NCBI RefSeq assembly: GCF_020520425.1
Contig: NC_079491.1
Coordinates: 3,968,001-4,032,000 of the forward strand
Direction: 5' to 3'
Length of the DNA: 64,000 nt
Origin: Spinacia oleracea
Lineage: Eukaryota; Streptophyta; Magnoliopsida; Caryophyllales; Amaranthaceae
A program made the position numbers and the translations under genes. Position 1 is the first letter of the stretch; every line of letters starts with the position of its first letter. Below are positions 33,501 through 43,800 of this stretch, in pieces. Below the pieces are notes generated by a model. The model ran no database searches and was not told the origin of the DNA. It worked only from the letters and a program-made list of their open reading frames with translations.

Positions 33501-34314
33501 TCTTTTCTTGGAACTTCAAATCCCGGGAACTAATGGAGAATTGTAATCCATGTGACTTAGCCTAGAACATTCTGTCTTTTCCAGTGTGATTATTCACATA
33601 GAAGAGGTTATTGCTTCTCCTTTTGATGTCAGAAAGCGTGTATCCCTTGTATATTTTCATATACTTTTTCCTTTCCTTTCTTAGAACTTTGAAGCCTGTG
33701 AAATAGTGGAGATTGATAATCCATGTGACTTTACCTTAAACATTCCTTGTTTATCCTGTGTGATTATCCACATGCATATAATATAGCTTATACTTCGTAG
33801 TTATTAGTACTGGAATCTGTATAACCTATAGTTAACTCTTCACTCTGCTAGTTGTTAGTTAAGCATGACCCTATTGCCTCTTTATCAGAGTTTTTCATGT
33901 TGTTGGATTCATGTTGTCATTGTCTTGTAAAGGTTTGCTGGCTCTATGTTTGTGGTTCATGGAGTGGTATGTCGTATTACCAAATGTTGCATTTCATAGT
34001 AGTGGTGTGATCACTGTGATGGTCATGAAATGAAAAGCTGATTTACCGGTTGATGGGAAGATGTTGGTCGTATGTGAAATAATGCTGCTGAACTCTTTCT
34101 TTCAACTAACCCCCTTGTTGACATAATTAATATAGGAGGGTCAATATCTTCAGTTCTGTTCACTTAATATGCATGCTAATGCTAATTTATACTGAATGGT
34201 ATTTAGTGACGTGGGTACAATTACTATTATTTCAGGCTTGTGCTGAACCTTTACCCAGGGTTTTAATCAACACATACATTATCTTCACATGAAACGGATG
34301 TGAGATCTTTAATC
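30581..34314 (+). other. Leader exon and long leader intron of the SKIP30-like gene
   Basis: Before the coding exon there is no protein signal, but a CT/AAG-rich stretch at about 30610-30820 looks like a plant 5' UTR. It is preceded by six AACCCA-type hexamers (30581-30618) and ends at GCG|GTAGGA (30821). A good acceptor, TTATTTCAG, ends at 34235, 79 bases before the start codon. The simplest reading is one roughly 3.4-kb leader intron, though extra non-coding exons cannot be excluded. Long leader introns can raise or pattern expression. Confidence 0.45.
33425..33775. repeat. Tandem duplication inside the leader intron
   Basis: Two units of about 170 bp share GATGTCAGAAAGC, TATACTTTTTCCTTTC, AATCCATGTGACTT and GTGTGATTAT. 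Moderately diverged. Confidence 0.6.
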
Positions 34315-35352
34315 ATGCCTGTGTTAATAGAAGGTCTTCCAGATGCTGTTGCCATAAGATGCCTTGCTCATGTTCCATTTAATCTCCATCCCAAGTTAGA
34401 GGTTGTAAGCCGTACATGGAGAGACGCCCTTCGCAGCCGTGAGCTTTTTAAGGCCAGGGAAGAGGTAGGTTCAACAGAGGAGTTCTTATGTGTATGTGCT
34501 TTTGATCCAGACAATCTATGGCAGCTTTATGATCCCCTCCACGATATTTGGATTACACTCCCAGTTTTCCCGTCAAAAATCAGGCATCTTGCTCACTTTG
34601 GGGCGGTCTCCACTGGCGGGAAGCTATACGTGCTTGGTGGTGGGAGTGAAGCTGTTGACCCATCGACCGGTGACCAAGACGGGAGCTTCGCAACCAATGA
34701 AGTATGGTCTTATGACCCTGTTATGAGGAAGTGGGCCCAGTGTGCTCCTATGCTCGTACCCCGTGCAATGTTTGCTTGCTGTGTCTTAGACGGGAAGATC
34801 GTTGTTGCTGGCGGTTTCACCATATGCCGGAAATCAATTGCTCATGCGGAAGTTTATGATCCTGAAAAGGATACGTGGGTTTCGATTCCCGATCTCCCGT
34901 ACACTCATAACTCGGCGTGTTCGGGAGTTGTGATTGGTGGGAAAATGCATGTTGTGCACAAGGGGCTTTCTATGGTGCAGGTACTCGAGAGCCCGTGTGA
35001 TGGTTGGGTGGTGGAAGACCATGGTTGGCTACAGGGTCCAATGGCGGTTGTTAAAGGGGTTCTTTATGTAATGACCCATGGTCTTATTTACAAACAGGAA
35101 GCTGATAAAAGAAAGGTGGTTGTTTCAGCATCAGAAGTAAGAAAGAGAATTGGGTCTGCAATGATTGGTGTTGGTGGTGAGATATATGTAGTTGGAGGTG
35201 TGATTGGTCCGGACCGGTCGAACCGGGATATTAAGCCGACTTCTGATGTTGATGTTCTGACCGTAGGAAGTGAGAGACCGAACTGGCGCAGGGTCGCTCC
35301 TATATCCAGGTGCCGTGGAACTATACTTGGATGTACACAGTTAAGAATTTAG
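34315..35352 (+). CDS. SKIP30: F-box/kelch-repeat protein, SKIP30-like
   Basis: Single coding exon of 345 residues. The start is the ATG at 34315 (MPVLIEGLPDAVAIRCLAHV); the open frame extends upstream only without ATG. Residues about 3-48 are the F-box (LPDAVAIRCLAHVP...SRTWRDAL), which docks to SKP1/ASK in an SCF ubiquitin ligase. Kelch-type blades follow, with GKLYVLGGG, GKIVVAGGF, GKMHVVHKG and GEIYVVGGVIGP, and the end reads SRCRGTILGCTQLRI. Order, length and wording agree closely with Arabidopsis SKIP30 (At3g63220 as I recall it), for example VPRAMFACCV, HNSACSG and IRHLAHFGAV. The role known for the family is substrate choice for protein ubiquitination. The substrate is not deducible from the sequence. 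It converges with the AAE19-like gene downstream. Confidence 0.93.
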   Translation: MPVLIEGLPDAVAIRCLAHVPFNLHPKLEVVSRTWRDALRSRELFKAREEVGSTEEFLCVCAFDPDNLWQLYDPLHDIWITLPVFPSKIRHLAHFGAVSTGGKLYVLGGGSEAVDPSTGDQDGSFATNEVWSYDPVMRKWAQCAPMLVPRAMFACCVLDGKIVVAGGFTICRKSIAHAEVYDPEKDTWVSIPDLPYTHNSACSGVVIGGKMHVVHKGLSMVQVLESPCDGWVVEDHGWLQGPMAVVKGVLYVMTHGLIYKQEADKRKVVVSASEVRKRIGSAMIGVGGEIYVVGGVIGPDRSNRDIKPTSDVDVLTVGSERPNWRRVAPISRCRGTILGCTQLRI

Positions 35353-36348
35353 AGTTCTTTTTGAAAGAATGAATGTTATGTTTTGTTTGTAAGAATGGTG
35401 CCTTTGTTTGAGATTTGGTGCCTTTGAATTGTGTTGTAACTGGTTTCTTTTCGCTTGATCTTGAATTGCAAGTTTATAAGGCAATAGATCATTCTGGAAT
35501 GTAAACTTGTAAAGTTTTTTTTAGAAGAATTATTCTTTGAGCAATTGAAGGACTACAATTTGTTTTTAAGATCTTGGAATTAAGTTTGAGGATCATTTTC
35601 TTTTTTAAGCTTCACTTTATTGGATTATTTTTGCTTGGATTGTGGACCTAAAGCAAACGGTTTACTCTAACACCTTTTTTACATACATGGCAATGTTAAT
35701 TGTTCACATAGTGACTATAAAGTTAAACACCAAATTTTCTTAGGTATATTAACCATTTTTTGAATCAAAATAACCTTATGTTTTTAAAAGAGAATCGTGA
35801 CTTAAAATTACTTTATTCACGCACAAATGTACTAACGACACCGAATTGTGATTATTTTCATAATAATTCTAATAAACATGTCAAAAAAGAATTTGAATCA
35901 AGTTGTTCACTTTTTCTTAGACACGGTCTATAATAAATTTAGTGTGTCCATTTAAGAGTTAGTGCACTTTATTAGTGTTAGGCTTTGTTCACTTCAGACC
36001 TTAAACAAGATAAATCAGAACGGATCAGGTGAAGAGAACAAAGCCATAATCGATAACTATATAAGGTAATGGATTTGAAAGTAATTTTAATAGCTTTTTC
36101 ATTATAATTTAAAGGCAATTATCCTGGAGAATTATAGTTATATACTTGAGTGATTAGAATTTTGGTAATGTACTTGTAGGCTTGTAGCCTTTGTCTTTAC
36201 CAACCCTCATCCCATAAATTCAGTCCTTATATTACTCCATGAATATGCATGTTGGTACAAATCCTACAAATGTCCAAGTTCTAACAATTTGAAATGTTTG
36301 TTCTTTAACTTCTTATCTGAAAGTCTATACAATGAAAATATGTATTCA
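35353..36348. other. Convergent 3' ends of SKIP30-like and AAE19-like genes
   Basis: Both genes end towards this 996-bp interval. The first 250 bases are T/G-rich 3' UTR of the plus gene. The last 150-200 bases are probably 3' UTR of the minus gene. No other gene seen. Confidence 0.45.
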
Positions 36349-39300
36349 TTAATCTTTCTCCAGACAGGCTTCAACAACAATGCAATGCAAAAAATCATCC
36401 CTGCAACCTACAAAAATCCTCCCACCAACCATTACTGGTGAAGAGAACACATCTCCTTGAACATTAAATTCTGCAAATTTCTTAACCATCTTTTCCACTG
36501 TATTATCATCTTCTATAATAACACAGCTTACCTGAAGCAAAACAATTTTCCCAGAACTAGAACAAATGCAAACCAATCTTTCTGCAGGTAACAAAGGATC
36601 AGAAGAAACCAACTTTATGTTCTCATCGACAAAAGCTGAAGATGTGATTGGATCTTCAACATTATACTTCCACAAAATTCTTCCCTTTTCCAATTCAAAA
36701 GAGTAAACATTCCCATTCCTAGAACATACCAGAGCCTGAAAATCAAGCACCTTAGATATACACGGTCCAGCAAATATCGGACCATCCGTTTTCACCCTCC
36801 AAATAGTTGATCCGTTCGGGTTTAGAGAAAGAACATCCCCATTAACTAAGCAACACAACACATTTCCATTAAAACAGATGGAAAGAGACCCGAATATTGG
36901 AGCTTCAAGTTCAACCTCCCACGCAATAGAAAATGAGGAACCCTTTAATGTTACAGCTGTCACGTTTCCATTGGTTGTTCCCAGGTAAAGCATATCTCGA
37001 CCCTCATCGATTACAGGGGAGCCAAATATACTTCCTTTGCAAGGAAACTGATAAACACAGTGATGATTTCTGTAATCAAGAGCATATAGAGTATGATCAT
37101 GTGAACCACACCATATGAGGTTTCTGCATTTGTCTAGGGTTGGTTGTGACTTCACTTCACCACCTGTTTGAAAAGTCCAATTAATGGAACCATTTATCAT
37201 ATCAACAAAGTATATGTTTCCTTTGTAGCATCCAACTATAACCTGAGAGAAATCTCCATCTATCATAGCCGAACATTCAATTCGACCTTGTAGTTTTATC
37301 TCCCATTTTACGGAACCATTTATGGCGTTAACACAGAGAAATTTGTGGGAGTGTGACCCTATAAATACTAAGATTTCATTATCCTTGAAAGTAATCAAAG
37401 GTGATGCATCAACACATGAATCCAAGGAAACTTTCCATATTTCTCTTAAGGAAGCTTGGCTGTTTCTAGGAAGTTCAAATTCCCGGGTCTCGGGCCACTT
37501 GATATTCAACCCATTCAACCCACAGTTTCTTTTGTACATAACTTTGTTGCAACGGGTGATTGCATATTCATGTGAAGTCACACCCTTGAGATTTGAATAT
37601 AAATCAGCATCTACTTTAAGGTGCTTAGATTTTCCATGCTTATTATCACTGTCACTTTCCATCCACGAACTTTCTCTGTGTTTCCTAGATTTAACTAATC
37701 CAGAATCAGAGGAATGAACCGAGTCAACCTTTTGAGTTTTGGGCAAAGTTTCCCACTTTATTTGCTGATCAACTTCAATAAGACCTTCTTTGTTTACAAG
37801 AGCCTTGTGAAGCAATGAAGGATTTGGAAACATATATAGAAATCTCATATCAATTCCTAAGTTATGAGCAACATGAGCTGCAATCATCGAATCACCACCC
37901 ATTGCAAAGAAGTCATCATCGTTGTCAACATTTGCAACATCCAAAGAATTACAAAAGGCTTCTTTAATACGGTCTAAGGTTGCTGCGCCACATTCAACAT
38001 GACCCTTGTTAATTAAACCATCAACGGGAGCAAATAAACTAAGCAGTGACGTATAATCAACCTTTCCAGTGGAAGACATAGGAAGTGCATCAGTAAAAAG
38101 AATTTCTTTTGGAATCATAACTGAAGGAAGTCTGTCAACCATCCAACTTTTTACAGATGCCAAAATTTGAGATGATTTTCCATTGTCTTTCAATACTAAA
38201 ACCGCTTTGAGAAAGACATGGACATGCCCTTCTTGCTCATTACAGGAAACTACAGCAGCATCCACTATATCTGGGTGTTCTCTTAATGTATCCTCTACCT
38301 CCTCTAGTGCAATACGTTGACCATTAACCTTTATGGTTCGATCTTCTCTTCCACAAAATACCAAATCACCACTTTGAACCCTTCTAGCAAAATCCCCTGT
38401 TCTATAATAAAGTTTACTACTCAGTTGCTCATTGTTCAATGGTTTGATGTTACCTTCAATATAATAGCCTCTCGAAAGACATACACCCGATACACATATC
38501 TCTCCTTCATCGGACTTTCCATCTTTCTCAATAAGCTTAACATCACAATTAGAGATGGGTTTACCAATAGGAACACTGCTCATTGTGCTCACCATCTCAG
38601 TTTCGAGCATTCCTGGTAAATGTTTACAGTCAAAGTAAGTACAATCACCAGATACCTCAGTGCTTCCATAAATATTCAAGATAGTACAAGCCTTGGGCAT
38701 TGTCATAGAAAGCATCTTCCACAAAGATATAGAAAAAACTTCACCACTCAGCACCAACAACTTCAAGGAAGTGTGCCCTTGTTCAGAACACCGTCCCTCT
38801 AAAGCAGGAACAATCGCCTTTATCAAAGATGGAACGGCTGTTATTCTAGTGATAGAGTAATCATATAGATAATCAACAATACCAAACAAATTCCCTTTCA
38901 ACTCATCAAAAGGGGGCACCACTAAAGTACATCCTGCTAGTATTGGAGCTAGAAATTCTTGAAGATGATCAACAAAACTAATCGAAGTCTTGAACAACAA
39001 AATATCATCCTCTTTCAATGGATACAACTCTTGCATCCACAAAAACCTATTCAAAATCCCTTCTTCTGTCCCACAAACACCTTTAGGCTTACCAGTAGAC
39101 CCAGAAGTATACATCAAATAATTAAATTTCCTAAAATCCCCACTTTCACATGGCCAACACAAATCCAATTTCCCACATTTTTGTTCAACAACCCCATCAA
39201 AATTTATACACAAAACATGAAATTTGCAGCAATTTACAATCCAATGTGATTCATCAACCAAATGGGCACTACTATTTTTCTCAAAATTCAAACACCCAAT

Positions 39301-39777
39301 AATCAAACCAACATTTGAAGACAAAATTATTGACAAAACCCTTTGTTTTGGCCAAGAAGGATCAATAGGGAAGAAAACCCCACCACATTTTAATACAGAA
39401 AGAACAGTAATTACATATTCTACTGAGGGTTTCATGTAAATTCCCACTAATTTTGTTGTACTAAAATTCAATTTGATGTTACCTGAGGTGGGTTTGATTA
39501 AGGAGGGATCATCACCACCGTTGAGGATGTGATTAAGCCTGAAGGTAAGAGAATCAACGGCGGATAGTACCTCGGAGAAAGTGAAGAACTTGTCGCCGTC
39601 ATATAATGGAGGGTTAGCATCATTAATGGTGCTGGTTTTGTGAGTAATAAGATTTTTGCGGCGCTTTGTGGCGTGGATAATGGCTATTTTGTTGGGATTA
39701 TTGGAAGCAGTTTGGTGGAATACATGGGATATGCAGCAGTAGGAAGAAGAGAGCTGATTCTGCTTCTCATTTTCCAT
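36349..39777 (-). CDS. AAE19: AASDH/AAE19-type acyl-activating enzyme with carrier and PQQ-propeller domains
   Basis: One uninterrupted exon on the minus strand, 1142 residues from the ATG at 39777 (MENEKQNQ). The frame reaches 39807 only through a GTG. The adenylation domain covers about residues 20-590: YTSGSTGKPKGV (223-234), YGSTE (about 370), YRTGD (about 458), GREDRTIKVNGQRI (about 476) and the catalytic Lys in STGKVD (about 571). A phosphopantetheine carrier domain has DDFFAMGGDS with the attachment serine at about 630. From about 790 to the end a PQQ-type beta-propeller repeats blades such as NGSVKWEIKLQG, NGSINWTFQTGG and KGRILWKYNVED. The same architecture is found in animal AASDH (beta-alanine-activating enzyme) and Arabidopsis AAE19 (At5g35930 as I recall it). 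The expected reaction is ATP-dependent adenylation of an amino or carboxylic acid and loading onto its own carrier arm; the acceptor is unknown. Divergent from TRM82. Confidence 0.92.
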   Translation of the reverse strand: MENEKQNQLSSSYCCISHVFHQTASNNPNKIAIIHATKRRKNLITHKTSTINDANPPLYDGDKFFTFSEVLSAVDSLTFRLNHILNGGDDPSLIKPTSGNIKLNFSTTKLVGIYMKPSVEYVITVLSVLKCGGVFFPIDPSWPKQRVLSIILSSNVGLIIGCLNFEKNSSAHLVDESHWIVNCCKFHVLCINFDGVVEQKCGKLDLCWPCESGDFRKFNYLMYTSGSTGKPKGVCGTEEGILNRFLWMQELYPLKEDDILLFKTSISFVDHLQEFLAPILAGCTLVVPPFDELKGNLFGIVDYLYDYSITRITAVPSLIKAIVPALEGRCSEQGHTSLKLLVLSGEVFSISLWKMLSMTMPKACTILNIYGSTEVSGDCTYFDCKHLPGMLETEMVSTMSSVPIGKPISNCDVKLIEKDGKSDEGEICVSGVCLSRGYYIEGNIKPLNNEQLSSKLYYRTGDFARRVQSGDLVFCGREDRTIKVNGQRIALEEVEDTLREHPDIVDAAVVSCNEQEGHVHVFLKAVLVLKDNGKSSQILASVKSWMVDRLPSVMIPKEILFTDALPMSSTGKVDYTSLLSLFAPVDGLINKGHVECGAATLDRIKEAFCNSLDVANVDNDDDFFAMGGDSMIAAHVAHNLGIDMRFLYMFPNPSLLHKALVNKEGLIEVDQQIKWETLPKTQKVDSVHSSDSGLVKSRKHRESSWMESDSDNKHGKSKHLKVDADLYSNLKGVTSHEYAITRCNKVMYKRNCGLNGLNIKWPETREFELPRNSQASLREIWKVSLDSCVDASPLITFKDNEILVFIGSHSHKFLCVNAINGSVKWEIKLQGRIECSAMIDGDFSQVIVGCYKGNIYFVDMINGSINWTFQTGGEVKSQPTLDKCRNLIWCGSHDHTLYALDYRNHHCVYQFPCKGSIFGSPVIDEGRDMLYLGTTNGNVTAVTLKGSSFSIAWEVELEAPIFGSLSICFNGNVLCCLVNGDVLSLNPNGSTIWRVKTDGPIFAGPCISKVLDFQALVCSRNGNVYSFELEKGRILWKYNVEDPITSSAFVDENIKLVSSDPLLPAERLVCICSSSGKIVLLQVSCVIIEDDNTVEKMVKKFAEFNVQGDVFSSPVMVGGRIFVGCRDDFLHCIVVEACLEKD

Positions 39778-40414
39778 TTTTTTTTTCTCTGGTTTCTTTC
39801 CCTTCACTGATCTTAATACAGAGTTACAGACTGTACAGGTAACAACGAGGCTGAGGTTCGGCCCGGTGGGCTAGGACGATGGGTTTGTTTATGATACGTC
39901 TCATGTAAACCTGGTTATTGGGCGGGTTGGGTCAGAGTCGGTGCGAGTCATTAACAATTGGGTTAGTAACTTAGTTATCCGTAACAATTTCAATTTATGT
40001 GTGATTTTGTCAATTAAAAAGAAAATTTAACGATATTACGGAGTATGTATCAATGTTTTTATAACGATTTTTTCAGATGGGAGCATGTGCAAGAGGGGGC
40101 ACCCAAATAAGCTCCTCCGTAACGACTATGTATCAAATAATGACCCGAAAAGTGAAGTACACCGTGTATGACGTATTGTATTCTCTAATATATCTCGGGA
40201 GAAACTAACCAAACTTGTTTCTTCAACATCTTGTCATTAGATCATATACTGTGATGTGTGCTTTAAATTCTAAAAAACACGTATGACAACCAATTGAAAG
40301 AGCAATAGTGCGTAAGATACAAATTTTAGTGGGTAATTTTTCATACTTGTATCAAGCTCGAATTATTTATTAACTTATGAACATACACGAGCTTTAAGTA
40401 CGAATTCGAGTTTT

Positions 40415-40586
40415 CTTTATTTTTGGTGTTACTACCCGTTCACCCTTAGGGATAATTCGGATTCGGGGCGAGTTATGAGTGGATAGGTTTCCGTCCCTTC
40501 CCAATTGTTGTTGCGGGCGATCGAACACGCGGTACGCCCTACCAAATCCAGTCTCAATTTCCACTGAACCAACAGACAATTGGTAT
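40415..40586 (-). mobile_element. tRNA-derived SINE with 13-bp target duplication, copy 1
   Basis: On the minus strand: GTCTGTTGGTTCAGTGG (A-box region), GGTAGGGCGTACC and GTGTTCGATCG (B box), then GCAACAACAATTGGG, ending in an A-rich tail. The direct repeat GAATTCGAGTTTT lies on both sides (40402-40414 and 40587-40599), proving an L1-type target-primed insertion. The internal body is about 172 bp. It sits in the promoter region between AAE19 and TRM82. Confidence 0.8.
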
Positions 40587-40799
40587 GAATTCGAGTTTTT
40601 TTTTTGACGCTTGCACCCGATTCACCTTGAGGCTAATCTAAATTTAAGTTGTTTATTAAAAGTCTCAACTTCATGAGTTTTACTAGTTTTACATGTTGAT
40701 GATCATTTGGAAGCCCAAGTGCCTACCACAACATATCCGACAGCCCAACGCTCGCAACTCCGCAACTCCATTGATTGGCTAAACCGTCTAAACCCTGCA

Positions 40800-40808
40800 A
40801 AACCCTAA
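40800..40808 (+). promoter_or_regulatory. Telo-box before TRM82
   Basis: AAACCCTAA, 53 bp before the start codon, preceded by AAACCCTG. Telo-boxes are common near the transcription start of plant ribosomal-protein and translation genes, which fits a tRNA-modification gene. Confidence 0.5.
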
Positions 40809-40860
40809 AAAATAAGCAAGCAAATTTGGGGAGAGTCGAAGCAAATTAATTGTAGCAACA

Positions 40861-43800
40861 ATGGAGGAAACTCAGATGGAGGAAAAGTGTAACAGTGTAA
40901 CCAACGGAATCCCGATTGAGGAAAAAGAAAGTGAAGAAACCCAAACAATGGAGGAGAAGGATTCATACACACAACCCGAGGTCGCTCCTGCTCTAATTGC
41001 ACTTCACCCCTTTGATCAATCCGTTGCAGTGACTGTTGGGTCGGACCTCCGCATCTTCAATCTCGCGTAAGTTGTTTTTCCTTCACTAATTACTTGATTT
41101 TGATGGCTAATTACGGTTTTTGATGCCATTGTATTATGTTAATTATGTTTGTGGAAAGTCCTCGATTTTGGGTTTTTGATATGGAATTTGATTGAACTGG
41201 TTTGGGAACGAAATTTCTGGATGTGTTTTGATGTGGGTTTCTCTTGAAATGGATGCTTTTGATGTGCTGAAGTTTAATTGACCTTAAAATTCAATAGGGT
41301 TTTAGTCTTCTGATTTTGTTATTCATTGGATTGTTTAGTAGAGGGAGTAATTATGTTATATAGATATTGAATTTGGTGATCAATTTGTGAAAGTTTGATG
41401 TTTGGAAAGTTGAGCTTTTTTAGTTTTTTTCCACACTTTGCAGCAAGAATTGTCCAGTCTCATTGGCAGATCAATCCAAGGAAGTACTACATAAAGATTC
41501 TATTAGAGCTATACGTTTTAGTGACAATGGAAAGCTATTGGTTTCTGCTGGCGATGACAAGCTTGTTAAGATATGGAGCGCTGAAACTTGGCAATGCCTT
41601 TGTACTGTGTAAGTTCTTCTGATTTTTCTCGTCTTTGGCTCTTTGTCGTGGTATGTTATCGCCAGATAATAAGGTTGCTTCAATTGTCAAATGCTAGTAC
41701 TCGTAGTATTGTACTAGAAGGAGAACTCGTTGAATTCTTGAACCTTACACCATGCCAATTTGATTAGGGTATCTCTTTATTTTTTATACTCAGTACAAGA
41801 TAAAGATATCTATTTCCTGGATCATCCAGCATTTGTCTGCACGTACTTTAAGCTATTTGGCTGACATGTTTGCTGGATAGCATGTATATTTTGGTGGAAA
41901 TGATTAGGCCTTTGTTTTGTGATTGCATTTTCTTTTACTATTCCTCTTTAGGGTAATGATGTAATCTAGATTGTTGATGGAACAGAAATTCGGAGAAGAG
42001 AGTAAGCGCAGTTGCTATTAGCAAAGATGAACAGTATGTCTGTTTTGCAGACAAATTTGGGGTGATTTGGATTGTGGATCTTGTGGGGCTTGCTGAAGAT
42101 CAGTCTGTCACTGAGAAGAAGGCTGTGGCAATTTTTGGTCACTACTGTAGCATCATTACTAGTTTGGTATGTGATTCTAGTGCCCAATGCCACCACTTTA
42201 CCTCTACATTTGCACTATCATGTTTTGAAGAACTTGTTGCTCCTTGCAGGAATTCTCTCCCGATGGACGTTTCATAGTCAGCGCTGACCGAGACTTCAAA
42301 ATTCGTGTAACCTTATTTGCATTCTTTTGTATGAATATTCAGGCCTTAATCACTTGCACTTGCTTTATTGTAATTTTTCTTGTGACAGGTTAGTGTGTTT
42401 CCCAAGAATCCCTTGAAAGGAGTCCATGAGATCCAGAGTTTCTGTCTTGGTCATTCAGAGTGAGTCCATCTTTGTATTTTTGTTCTGTTTGTTTTTTCAC
42501 TTTTTGTTGGAGTGGGTGATCATAAGATTATGCCTTACATCTTAGATGCATGACTTTATGTGATTGTGTCATTATTTCTTGGAAGGTTAACAGAAATTTT
42601 GATATTCTGCTTGCTGAAATTTATTCATAATGACATATACATATCCCAAAACATGAATTCTGACATCTATATCTTTCAAAAGTTGTGAAGGTGATTAGAA
42701 AGGCTCACATCCTCACATAGTTGTTAATTTGGACCATTTTTTTCCGTTCCCTTTAACGAACTTATCGATTTGACTCATAGCAAGTGATTCCAGCTTTGGC
42801 ATAATGAGCAGGTTTAGAACAAAGTACAAACTAATACCGCTTTAATTCATAAATTAGTTGAGTTATGCCACGATGGTGTTATGCACATTTAGACTTCTAG
42901 CCAACCTGATTACCAGTATAACCTCAAGTAAGTTCTTTATCTTTATCTTTCTCAGGTTTGTATCATGCCTCACTTTTGTGTGCAACCCAAATTTCCCACA
43001 GGGCTTTCTTGTGTCAGGAAGTGGTGATTCAACTGTGAGTGAAGTCTTATTTCTGTTTTTGGTGATGAACCTGGATTGCTATTTTCAGTTTATATTGAAT
43101 TTGATTTCTGATTTCCTTCAGGTTTGCTTGTGGGATGTTACATCCGGGTCACTTCTTTGCACAAGTGAGGTGGGAAGAGAGGTAGGTCAGTGTGCACGAG
43201 AAATAATTTTTTGCCTGCATTTCTGTACAACCCCTACTTTTAATCTTCATATTAACTAGAGGAAAAATGAACCTGGGGGGGATTAATAAGCTGATCATGT
43301 CAATCGATGTCACTAAATTTTCAACTTTGGATTAGAAAATAGGCAAGTTATGGAACTTATGGTATATAGTTACTTAAACATTAGTTTTGAGTAAACTAGG
43401 GCCTAGAGGAGTAGCACTTTAAGTTGTTGAGGTTAAGTAGTGCCATTTCGATCCTTTAGGTTTACTATGGTGTTTAGGAATTTATGTGATGAAAATCAGA
43501 TTAATGCAGATGCCCTGGCCGGCTATGAGGATTGACCGATTGAGGAGGACAGTTTAGCCAAAGGCTTTAAGATTAGAGTAGCCTTGTTACTACCTGCCTC
43601 TAGCGCAACCACCTTTGCTACAAAAGTGCTTATCTGATATTATGAGTTCAAAATGTGCTAAAAGGTTTGTTCCCGGTCCATTGTCATGTATGGTGATCCA
43701 GATAACCCGAGGCACCCTAAACACCTTTGTTTAAATGTATTTTATTAGAAATATTTATTATTTCTATTTTGAGAAAAATGTTTTAAAAATAAATGAGGCG

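Larger units (their letters stand above)
39778..40860. promoter_or_regulatory. Shared divergent promoter region of AAE19 and TRM82
   Basis: 1.08 kb between two opposite start codons. It contains a SINE (40415-40586) and further SINE-like words at 40600-40650. A telomere-like motif lies just before TRM82. No TATA box stands out for either gene, as expected for housekeeping genes. Confidence 0.45.

Noticed and set aside
37322-37717. 131-residue plus-strand frame
   Set aside because: It is antisense to the AAE19-like gene, which has clear domains in the other direction.
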